Notes: generated by a model from the letters alone, not told the origin. Shown: positions 25,699 through 35,200, counted from the stretch's first letter. The stretch: DNA of 52,069 nucleotides from Leadbetterella sp051649345 (GCA_051649345.1 JBOFGX010000173.1:1-52069), one strand, 5' to 3'. Numbers and translations are program-made.

Positions 25699-26561
25699 GC
25701 TTTGGGATGTGATTTGGAATGAATTTCTTTGAGTTTTGAGATTGAATTATGTGTATAAATCTGAGTAGCGGATAAACTTGAATGACCAAGCAGATCTTTG
25801 ATAGCATTGAGGTCAGCCCCTCTATTTAATAGGTGGGTCGCAAAACTATGTCTAATTATATGTGGACTCTTTTTTTGCACTGTACTAACTAGATCCAGGT
25901 ATGTTTTGACTTTACGCTGAACAAACATGGGGTACAATTTATCATTTTTATCTGTCACAAACAAAAAAGGTCTTTGTTCTGAAAACTGATTCTTTTTAAG
26001 CTCCTGATAATTTTGAATTAATCTTTGTAATTCCTTGTGTATGGGTACGAAACGCTCTTTCGCTCTTTTTCCCATCACTTTGATTTTGGATTGAAAAAAG
26101 TCCACATCGTTTTCATTTAGTTCTATTAATTCAGACAATCGAATACCCGTACCGTATAATAATTCGATTAATAGGTGATCACGAACATCTGAGAATGAAC
26201 TACCAAAAACTGACAACTGTTCAAAACTACTGAGACTTCCTTCAGAATAAAAAAATGGTAGTTTCTTAGACATTTTCAAATTTTTAATCCCTTTAGTTGG
26301 GTTTTCAGAAATCTCTTTTTTTAGAACCAAAAAAGAAAAAAATGCCTTCAAAGACGCCAATTTACGATTTATACTCGTATGCTGAAGACCTTTTTCAGAC
26401 AAACACACTATCCATTCTCGAATATCAACTGACTTTGCACTTACAATACTATCACCAGAAAAAAAATCTTCAAAATCAGATATATCTGCTTGGTAGGCTG
26501 TAGTTGTGTGTTGCGAAAGTCTTCTCTCTGAATGCAAATATGAAATAAAAAAATCGACCAC
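25695..26561 (-). CDS. xerC: Tyrosine recombinase XerC/XerD
   Basis: 288 residues. It resolves chromosome dimers at dif sites with a partner recombinase. The N-terminal SAM-like DNA-binding domain covers about 1-90. The catalytic set is complete: R141 (GTGIRLSEL), K165 (VMGKRAKER), H234-x-x-R237 (HIIRHSFATHL), H260 (LLGHSSLSATQIY) and Y269. The start is GTG (26559-26561); the frame has no better ATG near the conserved N-terminus. A core XerC/D is favoured over a mobile-element integrase by length, by the lack of att-like repeats, and by its position next to rpsU, an order I recall from other Bacteroidota. XerC and XerD cannot be told apart here. Confidence 0.93.
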   Translation of the reverse strand: MVDFFISYLHSERRLSQHTTTAYQADISDFEDFFSGDSIVSAKSVDIREWIVCLSEKGLQHTSINRKLASLKAFFSFLVLKKEISENPTKGIKNLKMSKKLPFFYSEGSLSSFEQLSVFGSSFSDVRDHLLIELLYGTGIRLSELIELNENDVDFFQSKIKVMGKRAKERFVPIHKELQRLIQNYQELKKNQFSEQRPFLFVTDKNDKLYPMFVQRKVKTYLDLVSTVQKKSPHIIRHSFATHLLNRGADLNAIKDLLGHSSLSATQIYTHNSISKLKEIHSKSHPKA

Positions 26562-26583
26562 TTTTCTATTGATAATCTCAATA

Positions 26584-26591
26584 CAAATGTA
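26584..26591 (-). promoter_or_regulatory. Candidate -7 box (TACATTTG) for xerC
   Basis: TACATTTG on the minus strand, 22 bases before the GTG start, fits TAnnTTTG. TTTT occupies the -33 position at 19 bases' spacing. It suggests xerC has a promoter separate from rpsU. Confidence 0.45.
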
Positions 26592-26621
26592 GTCGATTTT
26601 TATTTATTTAAAAACTCGGAA

Positions 26622-26816
26622 TTAATCGTCGATATGTCCGTAAGTCTTTTGCTTATATGCTGCTCTGATGATTTCGAATCTACGCGATACTGAACTCTTT
26701 TCAAAAGCTTGACGTCTACGAAGTTCTTTGAGAACTCTTGTCTTTTCAAACTTCTTTTTGAATCTTTTTAAAGCTTTATCAATTGACTCGTTTTCTTTGA
26801 TTTGTACATGTAGCAT
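26622..26816 (-). CDS. rpsU: 30S ribosomal protein bS21
   Basis: 64 residues, basic, with the S21 pattern: ESIDKALKRFKKKFEKTRVLKELRRRQ and SRRFEIIR. It sits at the mRNA exit side of the 30S platform near the 3' end of 16S rRNA. Unlike every other gene checked in this window it has a full Shine-Dalgarno (AGGAGGTG) eight bases before the ATG, and a perfect TTTG-19-TACCTTTG promoter. In Bacteroidia bS21 helps hide the anti-Shine-Dalgarno tail, so this site probably makes translation of rpsU respond to bS21 supply. Confidence 0.97.
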   Translation of the reverse strand: MLHVQIKENESIDKALKRFKKKFEKTRVLKELRRRQAFEKSSVSRRFEIIRAAYKQKTYGHIDD

Positions 26817-26822
26817 AATTTA

Positions 26823-26830
26823 CACCTCCT
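26823..26830 (-). promoter_or_regulatory. Strong Shine-Dalgarno of rpsU
   Basis: The minus strand reads AGGAGGTG, with AGGAGG at 26830-26825 and 8 bases between it and the ATG. It is complementary to the 16S 3' end over at least eight bases. Other starts in the window (pyrG, eno, recA, sprA) have no such motif. Confidence 0.92.
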
Positions 26831-26845
26831 TTTTATTTCGGACTG

Positions 26846-26876
26846 CAAAGGTAGATAAAAAAAATATTAATTCAAA
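26846..26876 (-). promoter_or_regulatory. rpsU promoter (TTTG - 19 nt - TACCTTTG)
   Basis: TTTG at 26876-26873 and TACCTTTG at 26853-26846 on the minus strand, with exactly 19 bases between them. This is the full Bacteroidota housekeeping promoter pattern. The expected transcript start near 26840 leaves a leader of about 24 bases containing the Shine-Dalgarno. Confidence 0.8.
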
Positions 26877-26886
26877 CGAATCAGAC

Positions 26887-28035
26887 TTATTTCCATGAAC
26901 AACCGACAGCTTCAGCACATGAGTATTCATTTTTGAGGATAGAAAGTCCATCCCCTGAATCGCAAATATCTAAAAATTGTACTTGATCTTTACTAAATCC
27001 AACAAATGGGACGGCCGCTCTAGCCCGTAAGGACTTTTTACCTACACCAATAAATTTTATCTTGGAGTTGGGACTAGACATCACAACCAAAGGGAGAGGC
27101 GAAGTCGTGTCTTCGTTTGTCCATCTTTTGATATCTGTATAATCTGGAGCATCTAGATTATCAATAAGTATATGATTATCTATAGAATTATTATTGGTAC
27201 CGAAATAGAACAGTGAGCGTTTGGCTGGATGCTTACTATCAACTCTTTTTAGAACAACTTTTACGTTTGATATAGTAGCACTTACACTTTCATTACCATT
27301 GTAACCTAGGGCAAAAGGTGAGCCGTTCGGATTGTGCATAATGGTCGTATTCTGCACTTTTATACCATCGAAATACAATTTGACTGCATCATCACATACG
27401 TCAATATAGCAGTCATTTATTATTGAATTTTGACCAATTGTAAATCCATCAGACTTACTTAGGAAATCAGGATAAGGTCGTGAATTTACAATATGCACTT
27501 TATCGGCGATTACTTTGTTTGTACCCCGAAAAGTAACTGCAAAGATCCGAGGGTTTTCTATTAGGATATTCTTAAGAATAACAGTAAGCCCATATATACC
27601 AGCAATTTCATTAATGGCTCCATGGTTGTTTCTATTCAGGTAAGAAAGCCTATCGTCTTTTGTATTATGTAAGCCGTCAGACCCCAAAGCCCAATTTTTA
27701 TTATTTGTACCAAATATCCTACTTGTAAATGGATCATTACCTACTATTTCGATATCGTGATCTACATAAAACCCTCCTATAATTGTTACATTTTTCGAAA
27801 TCACGAGTTTCTTTATTTCATTGGGTATTCTCCAATGAAAGTAAACGGTGTCATTCTCGTTGGTTGTGAATGCAACCGACTTGGTAATCGTAAATACTCC
27901 AGTCGAGGGATCCCACTTTGAATTTTTAGCATTCAATTTAGGATGAATTACGCGAGGGAAGTAGGGCTTGGCTACAAGGCAAAATTGAGCTGATAGAAAG
28001 AACACAATTAGCCCCTTAAAAATTGTATAATTCAT
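26887..28035 (-). CDS. Secreted right-handed beta-helix protein, GH49 (dextranase)-like
   Basis: 382 residues with a signal peptide (about 1-22). The middle is a parallel beta-helix with repeated short Asn/Val/Ile strands. The stretch around SDGFTIG (D196), CDDAVKLY (D215, D216) and IKVQNTTIMHNPNGSPFALG resembles the active-site region of GH49 dextranases and isopullulanases, where three aspartates on consecutive coils form the catalytic centre. GH28 polygalacturonases share the fold but their GHG and RIK motifs were not seen. The last 30 residues hold four Cys (CDSGDG..YSCAEAVGC) and may be disulfide-bonded. No T9SS sorting domain was recognised. Likely an alpha-glucan or related polysaccharide hydrolase; the substrate is inferred. 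Own promoter at 28091-28120. Confidence 0.72.
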   Translation of the reverse strand: MNYTIFKGLIVFFLSAQFCLVAKPYFPRVIHPKLNAKNSKWDPSTGVFTITKSVAFTTNENDTVYFHWRIPNEIKKLVISKNVTIIGGFYVDHDIEIVGNDPFTSRIFGTNNKNWALGSDGLHNTKDDRLSYLNRNNHGAINEIAGIYGLTVILKNILIENPRIFAVTFRGTNKVIADKVHIVNSRPYPDFLSKSDGFTIGQNSIINDCYIDVCDDAVKLYFDGIKVQNTTIMHNPNGSPFALGYNGNESVSATISNVKVVLKRVDSKHPAKRSLFYFGTNNNSIDNHILIDNLDAPDYTDIKRWTNEDTTSPLPLVVMSSPNSKIKFIGVGKKSLRARAAVPFVGFSKDQVQFLDICDSGDGLSILKNEYSCAEAVGCSWK

Positions 28036-28090
28036 AGTTGTATAAAAGTTAGGCTCGAGGACTTTTTAGAAAAATATGATTCCCTAACTA

Positions 28091-28120
28091 CAAATATACT
28101 AACCTATCAATAAGTTACAA
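28091..28120 (-). promoter_or_regulatory. Promoter (TTG - 19 nt - TATATTTG) of the GH49-like gene
   Basis: TATATTTG at 28098-28091 on the minus strand with TTG (28120-28118) 19 bases upstream, a good match to the Bacteroidota promoter pattern. The leader would be about 50 bases. Confidence 0.6.
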
Positions 28121-28266
28121 GAATTTTTGTATTTATTTATGATTGAAAAATAGAAGCGTTTTTAATTATACAATAGAAAAAATATGACTATTACAATAAT
28201 ATACTTTTAAATACTAAATTTTGCAATTATCAATAAAGTATTAAACATCATTAAAAACCTATTTAT

Positions 28267-29646
28267 CTAATTAGTGGACTCTTTCGTCACTTTATCAATT
28301 ACATCTCGCACTACTTCTGAAAAATAGGCACCCATATAAGGCCCATACCAGGACATGGTAGACGTTTCGTAAAGTGGCAGATCGTACCTTTCGTCAGCAG
28401 TGACATAACCTACATATGCACCATTGAAACTGGTAACAATAAGTGTCAGCCCTTTTTTAGAAGCATAATCATCTAAAGCTTTCACCAATTCACCAGAAAA
28501 ATCACAAGGTAGACCTACTTGCAAGACATTACCAATTCTTGCTACCTGAATATGAGTAGGATAATCTCCAAACAACCACCGAAAAACCCACGGCCTTAAT
28601 GCCCAATTTTGAGCTATTCTTGGAGTAGGGTCTGGCATTGGCAGGGCAATAGTCTTTACCCAGTTTTGATTTCCTTCTACTTTTTTTAGTTTTCTATAAT
28701 CCATAGCTTTATGCAAACCTTGGGCTTGATTTCGAACCTCCTCCCAATCATCTTTACCTTTTTCTTCAGGTGCCATACTCCCAACAGCTCCCGCCATATA
28801 AAGGGCAAAGTTTGAATTATTTTTTTCTACTAAATCTACCCATTCTCCACAATAATCCCTTGAAAGCTGCATAGTGGCGGAATTTACAACGGTGTTATGA
28901 GCACCGTAAGAGAGTAATGTTGCCGTTTGTCCATTCTTCTTTGTAAACTTCATAAACCGAACTTCGGGATCAATCCGTGGCTTCGGAACATTGGGAAGCC
29001 TGTTATGAATATGACTTGAATCCCTAACTTCTGCATAGGAGATATCTGATAACGGTTGGGTATCTTGTGAACCTAGGATACAAGCAGCTATTTTTTGAGT
29101 TAAGAAAGATTCAATTGCTGGATTGTACTCTCCTGCAAACAATTCCCCTGTAAGTGTATTTCCCCACCCACCTACACTGTTGTGCGAATGAGAAGCCGAA
29201 AAATATACGTTTTTTATATCTATATTATTTTTTTCGAGAACAATACCCAAGTTTTTATAAATGGATGGAGGTATGATCAACATATCCGCTGATACCCAAA
29301 AATAGGAACGCTTGTTTTGCGAAATACAAATTGATCTACAATATACAGAATCGTGCACAGATTCAAAATGCTTACCTCTCCGTTTTCCATAGCCCGCCAT
29401 AGGAGTTGAATAAACTGGCGTAATATTGACTTTGTTCCACCCCACCGTTGGTAAATTCGTAACTGAGTCAAGAGGATTTTCATTAGATAAATCAACGTTT
29501 TCTATAATCTTCTTCCACTCCTGATAATGCGGCTTGGATGCGTAAGGTTCTCTGGGCAAACGAACAATTGAGCATGCTGCAAAAAGTAAAACAAGCACCA
29601 CAATAGTCAACAAACTATATCCTAAGTATTTAGCTAGTATTCTCAC
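28267..29646 (-). CDS. Neutral/alkaline ceramidase-like membrane-anchored hydrolase
   Basis: 459 residues. An N-terminal membrane anchor (about residues 8-26) is followed by a domain like the neutral ceramidase N-terminal domain: NITPVYSTPMAGYG, a zinc-type HSH pair (H153, H155, in SASHSHNSVGG), H250 in SYGAHNTVVNS, SRDYCGEW, and GAVGSMAPE around S290. The last corresponds in position to the GDVSPN nucleophile motif of true ceramidases but differs in sequence. Neutral ceramidases cleave the amide bond of ceramides; many Bacteroidota make sphingolipids, so turnover of own or host lipids is plausible but unproven. It is shorter than full ceramidases (about 650 residues) and lacks the C-terminal domain. 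Its ATG overlaps the upstream phosphatase stop codon by four bases. Confidence 0.8.
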   Translation of the reverse strand: MRILAKYLGYSLLTIVVLVLLFAACSIVRLPREPYASKPHYQEWKKIIENVDLSNENPLDSVTNLPTVGWNKVNITPVYSTPMAGYGKRRGKHFESVHDSVYCRSICISQNKRSYFWVSADMLIIPPSIYKNLGIVLEKNNIDIKNVYFSASHSHNSVGGWGNTLTGELFAGEYNPAIESFLTQKIAACILGSQDTQPLSDISYAEVRDSSHIHNRLPNVPKPRIDPEVRFMKFTKKNGQTATLLSYGAHNTVVNSATMQLSRDYCGEWVDLVEKNNSNFALYMAGAVGSMAPEEKGKDDWEEVRNQAQGLHKAMDYRKLKKVEGNQNWVKTIALPMPDPTPRIAQNWALRPWVFRWLFGDYPTHIQVARIGNVLQVGLPCDFSGELVKALDDYASKKGLTLIVTSFNGAYVGYVTADERYDLPLYETSTMSWYGPYMGAYFSEVVRDVIDKVTKESTN

Positions 29647-30134
29647 AAACCGTATTTATCTACTAAATAGGAAATAAGTGCGGTATTGGATCTATGTACA
29701 ATTTGATATACCTCTTCAAAAGCACTTTCGCTTTCGTAATAAGGATCAGGCACAGATTGAGCTCCTCTTACTTCAGGATCATGATCCCGAATCAAAAACA
29801 ATTTATCAGGAGCAGGAGGTACGCCTTTAGTCTCATAATAAAACGTATGCATGGCTTCAAAATTCTCCTCATCCATGACCACTAAATGATCAAAATCATC
29901 TAAATCTGAGACTTTTACCTTTCTTCCTAAATGCGTGAGTTCTATATTATGTTTTTCAGCATTTTTTATAGTTCTCTTATCGGGTCGCTGTCCCGTATGC
30001 CACCCTTGTATTCCTGCAGAATCTACCTCAAAAGCATGCGAAAGACCTCTTTCTTCTGTAATTACTCTAAACGTTGCTTCCGCTATAGGGCTTCTGCATA
30101 TATTCCCAAGGCAAATAAAAAGTACTTTTCTCAT
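29643..30134 (-). CDS. Low-molecular-weight protein tyrosine phosphatase
   Basis: 163 residues. The phosphate loop C8-LGNIC-R14-S and the general-acid motif D130-PYY are both present, as are the usual DSAGIQGWH and FDHLVVMD stretches. These enzymes remove phosphate from tyrosines of, for example, BY-kinases that control polysaccharide export; no BY-kinase gene is nearby. Overlaps by four bases with the FtsB-like gene upstream and with the ceramidase-like gene downstream, so the three genes form a tight operon. Confidence 0.94.
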   Translation of the reverse strand: MRKVLFICLGNICRSPIAEATFRVITEERGLSHAFEVDSAGIQGWHTGQRPDKRTIKNAEKHNIELTHLGRKVKVSDLDDFDHLVVMDEENFEAMHTFYYETKGVPPAPDKLFLIRDHDPEVRGAQSVPDPYYESESAFEEVYQIVHRSNTALISYLVDKYGL

Positions 30135-30463
30135 TCTACACTATCTGATTCTTTTATAAGTTTATCATTTTCATCAACCATAATAAAAACCGTTTCATTT
30201 GGCTTTTTCATAAGGTATTTTTCTCTCGCGTAGGCCTCAATACTATTCTTTGACTCAAACACGCTAGCCTCTTCAATCTTTATCCTTTCTAATTCTTTAT
30301 CGAAGTGTTGTGATTGTTTATTTAGTGACCTGACTTGTGAATACATTTTTGCCAAATTCATAATATTGGATCTGTCAAAATACATTACCCAAACAAAAAA
30401 CGCTATACCTGATAATATATACAATCCGTATTTACGGAAGAAGGGACTTGAAACTATGTACAT
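30131..30463 (-). CDS. FtsB/DivIC-like septum formation initiator
   Basis: 110 residues from the ATG at 30461-30463. It has a short cytoplasmic start (MYIVSSPFFRKYG), one membrane span (LYILSGIAFFVWVMYF), a coiled-coil (about 35-75) and the conserved EAYAREKYLMKKPNETVFIM. This fits the small bitopic divisome proteins that join FtsL and FtsQ. The frame stays open to an ATG at 30634 (167 residues), but the extra part adds an unusual second span, runs over the sequence shared with 709-796, and lies upstream of a TATTTTTG promoter box at 30483-30490. I therefore prefer the short form. First gene of the operon with the phosphatase and ceramidase-like genes. Confidence 0.85.
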   Translation of the reverse strand: MYIVSSPFFRKYGLYILSGIAFFVWVMYFDRSNIMNLAKMYSQVRSLNKQSQHFDKELERIKIEEASVFESKNSIEAYAREKYLMKKPNETVFIMVDENDKLIKESDSVE

Positions 30464-30482
30464 TAGAAAAGCTTTTTCAATC

Positions 30483-30490
30483 CAAAAATA
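30483..30490 (-). promoter_or_regulatory. Candidate -7 box (TATTTTTG) for the FtsB-phosphatase-ceramidase operon
   Basis: TATTTTTG on the minus strand, 19 bases before the chosen ATG, with TTTT at the -33 position. It supports the shorter start of the FtsB-like gene. Confidence 0.45.
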
Positions 30491-30525
30491 ATCCTTTTTT
30501 TTGAATAATAAAAGTAAACTTAAAC

Positions 30526-30613
30526 CCAAAATCAGTATTAGACTTATTGACGAAATATTGTTTGACAAAGAAGCTACAAAGTACGATCGAAAAGGTATCG
30601 AGATACCTTTGAG
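30526..30613. repeat. Dispersed duplicate, copy B (pair with 709-796)
   Basis: 88 bp with 8 mismatches to 709-796. It contains a perfect inverted repeat AAAGGTATC (30591-30599) / GATACCTTT (30602-30610) with a 2-base loop. The plus-strand frame reads KISIRLIDEIL..KEATKYDR..IEIPLREF and then stops. Confidence 0.7.
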
Positions 30614-30763
30614 AGAGTTCTGAAGTAGATTCAAAGTAAGAAGCGGTAGCTTCCGAAAATATTTTTAGTCCATTTCTAATTCGGATTTTAGGTTAAAATC
30701 AATCTATCATATAAGTAATAGACTGTAAGCCATACCAAATTGCTTTATACCAACAAATAAATA

Positions 30764-30796
30764 CAAAAAAAATACCGCCCATTTAGAGCGGTATTT
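30764..30796 (-). terminator. Rho-independent terminator of eno
   Basis: AAATACCGC (30770-30778) / GCGGTATTT (30788-30796), a perfect 9-bp stem with a 9-base loop, followed on the minus strand by a run of T. It lies 22 bases after the eno stop codon. Confidence 0.9.
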
Positions 30797-30817
30797 ATCA
30801 TATAATTAGTTTGATAA

Positions 30818-32095
30818 TTAAAACTTCAAACCTGGGAAATAAGCATTCGCTCCTAGACTCTCTTCAATTCTTAACAATTGATTGTATTTTGCCATACGAT
30901 CAGAACTAGAAGCAGACCCCGTTTTGATTTGTCCTGTATTAAGTGCTACTGCTAGATCCGCAATCGTCGAATCTTCGGTTTCTCCTGAACGGTGTGACAT
31001 AACACTTTTGTATTTATTTCTGTGTGCTAAATTAACCGCGTTGATAGTTTCCGTCAATGATCCGATTTGGTTAACTTTAACAAGTATTGCATTGGCAATG
31101 CCTTTATCTATACCTTGTTGCAAACGTGATACATTCGTTACAAACAAATCATCACCTACAAGTTGGATTTTACCTCCTGAAAGTTTGGTATGTTCAGCCC
31201 ATCCAGCCCAATCATCCTCAGCCATTCCATCTTCGATAGAGATAATAGGGTATTTATCAACCCAAGTATTCCAATAAGCCGCCATTTCAGAAGAATTTAG
31301 TTGCTTACCACTCGATTTTTTAAATGTATATAAACCTGTTTTCTCATCATAAAATTCCGAAACAGCAGCATCCATAGCTATAAAGACATCTTCACCTGGT
31401 TTAAAACCTGCCTTTTCGATAGATTGTAAAACTATTTCAATCGCTTCTTCGTTGGAACCGATATTAGGTGCAAAACCACCTTCATCACCTACGTTTGTAC
31501 TATAATTTTTAGACTTTAATACCTTTTTTAGATTATGGAAAATTTCCGTTCCCATACGCAAAGACTCAGAAAAAGTATCTGCTTTGGCAGGTACAACCAT
31601 AAATTCCTGAAAATCAATAGAATTATCTGCATGTGAGCCTCCATTCAAGATATTCATCATCGGAACAGGAAGCGTGTTTGCGTTAACCCCTCCTATATAT
31701 CTAAACAGTTCTTGACCTGATTCTTGAGCTGCAGCTTTGGCTACCGCCATAGAAACACCTAGAATAGCATTAGCTCCCAATTTTCCCTTATTGGAAGTAC
31801 CATCTAAATCAATCATTAATTTATCAATGGCATTTTGCTCAAATACATCAAAACCTAAAAGTTCTTCTGCAATGGTTTCGTTTACATTTTTAACGGCATT
31901 CAATACACCTTTACCCATGTATACTTTATCATTATCATCTCTTAATTCTACCGCTTCATGGATACCCGTAGAAGCACCTGATGGAACTGCTGCCCTTCCG
32001 ACAAAACCGTTTGAAGTAGTTATATCAACTTCAACAGTAGGATTACCTCTTGAATCGAGGATTTGACGAGCGTGAACTTTTACAATTTGACTCAT
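30818..32095 (-). CDS. eno: Enolase
   Basis: 425 residues, normal length. It converts 2-phosphoglycerate to phosphoenolpyruvate in glycolysis and gluconeogenesis and is usually a cytoplasmic homodimer or octamer with Mg2+. Conserved parts include ARQILDSRGNPTVEVD at the start, SGASTGIHEAVELRD, the metal ligands in AMDAAVSEFYD, SIEDGMAEDDW and LVGDDLFVTN, and the signature SHRSGETEDSTIADLAVALN followed by GQIKTGS. Monocistronic, closed by the hairpin at 30770-30796. Confidence 0.98.
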   Translation of the reverse strand: MSQIVKVHARQILDSRGNPTVEVDITTSNGFVGRAAVPSGASTGIHEAVELRDDNDKVYMGKGVLNAVKNVNETIAEELLGFDVFEQNAIDKLMIDLDGTSNKGKLGANAILGVSMAVAKAAAQESGQELFRYIGGVNANTLPVPMMNILNGGSHADNSIDFQEFMVVPAKADTFSESLRMGTEIFHNLKKVLKSKNYSTNVGDEGGFAPNIGSNEEAIEIVLQSIEKAGFKPGEDVFIAMDAAVSEFYDEKTGLYTFKKSSGKQLNSSEMAAYWNTWVDKYPIISIEDGMAEDDWAGWAEHTKLSGGKIQLVGDDLFVTNVSRLQQGIDKGIANAILVKVNQIGSLTETINAVNLAHRNKYKSVMSHRSGETEDSTIADLAVALNTGQIKTGSASSSDRMAKYNQLLRIEESLGANAYFPGLKF

Positions 32096-32292
32096 TATTC
32101 TAATTAATTATTGATTATTACAATTTTTTATAAAAATGTTAAAAATTTTGTGTTTTTTTTAGGAAAAACATTCGCAATTTAGGTATTTAATTGTGTTGGA
32201 AAAAATTATGCACCAACATTAAGTTATGTACTGCAAATTATCTCGATATTTACGAAATAAAGTGAGCTATTTTAATTAAGCCCTAGCATACA

Positions 32293-35200
32293 TTGAAAAA
32301 AGTCAGAAAGTCATTCGTTCTTTGTGGACTATGTTCACTACTACTATTTATTTATACACCTCTTATTTCGCAAAAAAACACACCGCCCCAAAAAGGAATC
32401 GAAAATAAAAGTCGTAAACAGTTTTCATATGGTAGTTTAAGTGAGCGGCTTCATATTTCTGAGATTGTGGCCAGTAATCTTTCGACGATTGAGTTTAATG
32501 GTGTTTATTATGATTGGTTTGAAATACTGAACAATACACCCAATAATATTGATCTTGCAAGTTACTATTTATCAGATCTTGCTACCAATCTTACTAAATT
32601 CCAACTTTCTTCCACTCCTGGTGAAAATGTAATTCTAGCAGGTGAGACTAAGATTTTTTGGGCAAGCAGCTTGCCGAATTTAGGTTCTAATCATACGAAT
32701 TTTTCGCTTTCACAAAATGGCGAGGCCGTTATACTCACTGCTCCTGATGGCGTTACTATTATTGATCAAGTTGCATTCCCCAAACAAAGAACAGATGTAT
32801 CATATGGTCTAGATTATACCGGAAATGGCGTTTATAAGTACTTCAGACCCACAAGTCCAGGTGCTGACAATGACCTTAATAATTCTTATTTAGGCATTCT
32901 GAATCCCGTAACATTTTCGCAATCAGGGAGCTTCTATAATAGCCCATTTACACTTTCAATAACAAATCCTAACCCTGGCTCCGATATAATTTATACTTTA
33001 GATGGATCAAATCCAGATAGCTTAAAAGTTAGCAACCCTACGTTTTTTTCTTATAAAAATGTCTATCCTGAATTACCAGGTGATCCATATGGACCTTTAT
33101 TAACGGCAAGTTATGAGAGCTTCAAATACAATTCAGGAATCACTATCAGTGATCGAACGTTTACAGACACAAACTACGTGAGTAATTTTGCCTCCTCATA
33201 CCACAGTTTCCCATTTTATTTACCCACATATCCAGTAAAAAAAGCGAACATTGTTAGGGCCATCGCTCACAAGCCAGGCTATCTAGCGAGTGAAATTGTG
33301 ACCAATACCTATATTTATTCTTCTTCAGGACAAAATCCTTATGGTGTACCTATTATTTCTACAGTTTCATCCAATGATAATCTCTTTGATTACAATACGG
33401 GGATATATACTGCTGGTTACCGTTTAGATCTATGGCGACAATTTGATCCAATGGGTGACGCTAATCTTTGTGCCCCAGGAAACTACTCGCTAAATGGAAG
33501 CCTGTATGAGAGGTCTGGAAATTTTGAGTATTTCTCTGGGAATAGTCGCGTCATCAATGAAGCTTTAGGATTCAGGATCAATGGAAATTGCAGTGCTACA
33601 ATTCAACAAAAAGCACTTCGTTTTTATTCAAACACAAAATTCAACAATTTCTCTTTTTTCTCTAGTCATCCTAGTTTAAAGCATGATAGGATTATAGCTA
33701 GACAGTCTGGGAACGACTTTTTCGGGACTATGTTTAAAGATGCTTTTGTTCAGAACCTAACAAAGAGCTTAAATTATGCCACGCAAAAGTATCAGCCAGC
33801 AGTAAGCTTTTTAAACGGAGAGTATTGGGGAATTCTAAACATGCGTGAACGTTATGATAAGTACTATTTCAAAAACATTTACAATACCCCTATCGACAGT
33901 ATAGACCTACTCAAAATTGCATATTACCAGACAGATATAGAAGAAGGTAGTGATTTTACATATGAAGCATTTAAATCCTCTGTATTGACCTACAACATGA
34001 CGGATTCATTAGCATTTGCTTATTCAAGTTCTTTCTTTGATGCTTCGAGCTTAATTGATTATCAGATAACCGAAACCTTTATTTCTAATCAAGATTGGCC
34101 AAACAACAATTTAGGCGTTTGGAGAAAAACAAAATCATATGTTGAGAGTACCAATAATAATGTAAACGATGGTCGATTTCGATGGTTTTTCTACGATGCT
34201 GACTGGAGTCTAGGTTTTAGCGGCTCACAACCTGATACGCAATTGCCTTCAGAATTAATCGAAAAACCAGGGAACGAAATTTTCAAAAAATTATTGACCA
34301 ACCCTGACATAAAAGAGAATTTTGCAAGTAAGTATGCCGATGTTTTAAATTCCATACTCAGACCCAGTTATTCTGTAAATATTTACAATCAAATGCAGAA
34401 CCAATATCGTCCTCTTATTGGTGATCAAATTAGAAGATGGAAAGGCATAGCAGACTCTCTCACTTGGGAGAACAACTGCCAAAACATAAAAAATTATTTA
34501 TCCAATAGACCCACATACATTTGGGATGATCTAAGCTACTACTTAGGACTAGATTCAACATTTCTGCTAACCCTTATTACAAATGATTTCTCCAAAGGAT
34601 ATATCAAAGTAAATACACTTACACTTGATAATAATCAGGTTGGGATTGACCCCAACCCCTCCAATTGGACAGGTAGATATTTCAGGAATTTGAAGATACA
34701 ATTGACAGCAGTACCAAGAGCGGGGTATGAATTTGTGAAATGGATTAAGAATGGAATAGATGTGATTAGCCCTACATTAGAAATTTATGAAAATGAAAAT
34801 GTAACATATCAAGCTATATTTCAAATTATAGGCGGTACTCCTACACAAATACCTACCCCCTATACATTAAGCGGATGTAGTTATAAAATGCTAAGTTGGC
34901 CTTCCAATTCGACTGCTTCTTCTTATCCAGCCAATATGAGATTTGTTTACTATAGTGTATCAGACCCCTTGTTAACAAGTACTACTATAAGCGGCTATAC
35001 CACAGGAGCTTATAATCATACATCACGTACTAGAATTATGGGGAATGGATCACGCGGGTTTTCTTTTTATAATGTCAACAATACAGCCATAAATAATGGC
35101 TATCCAAATCTAAAGTTGGGAGGAGCTATTCTAGGACTTAATACTCAGAACATTGATTCTGCTAGTGTTTCGTTCAAAGCTAGAACATTAGCTGCAAATA

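Larger units (their letters stand above)
30464..30769. other. Intergenic region between the FtsB-like gene and the eno terminator
   Basis: About 300 bases. It holds the candidate ftsB promoter box (30483-30490) and duplicate copy B (30526-30613). The rest, 30614-30769, is AT-rich with nothing recognised. The alternative reading, an N-terminal extension of the FtsB-like protein up to 30634, is not favoured. Confidence 0.5.

Noticed and set aside
25695..26561. Tyrosine recombinase as the integrase of a mobile island
   Set aside because: Length and context next to rpsU fit a housekeeping XerC/D; no tRNA, att-like direct repeats or cargo genes seen around it.
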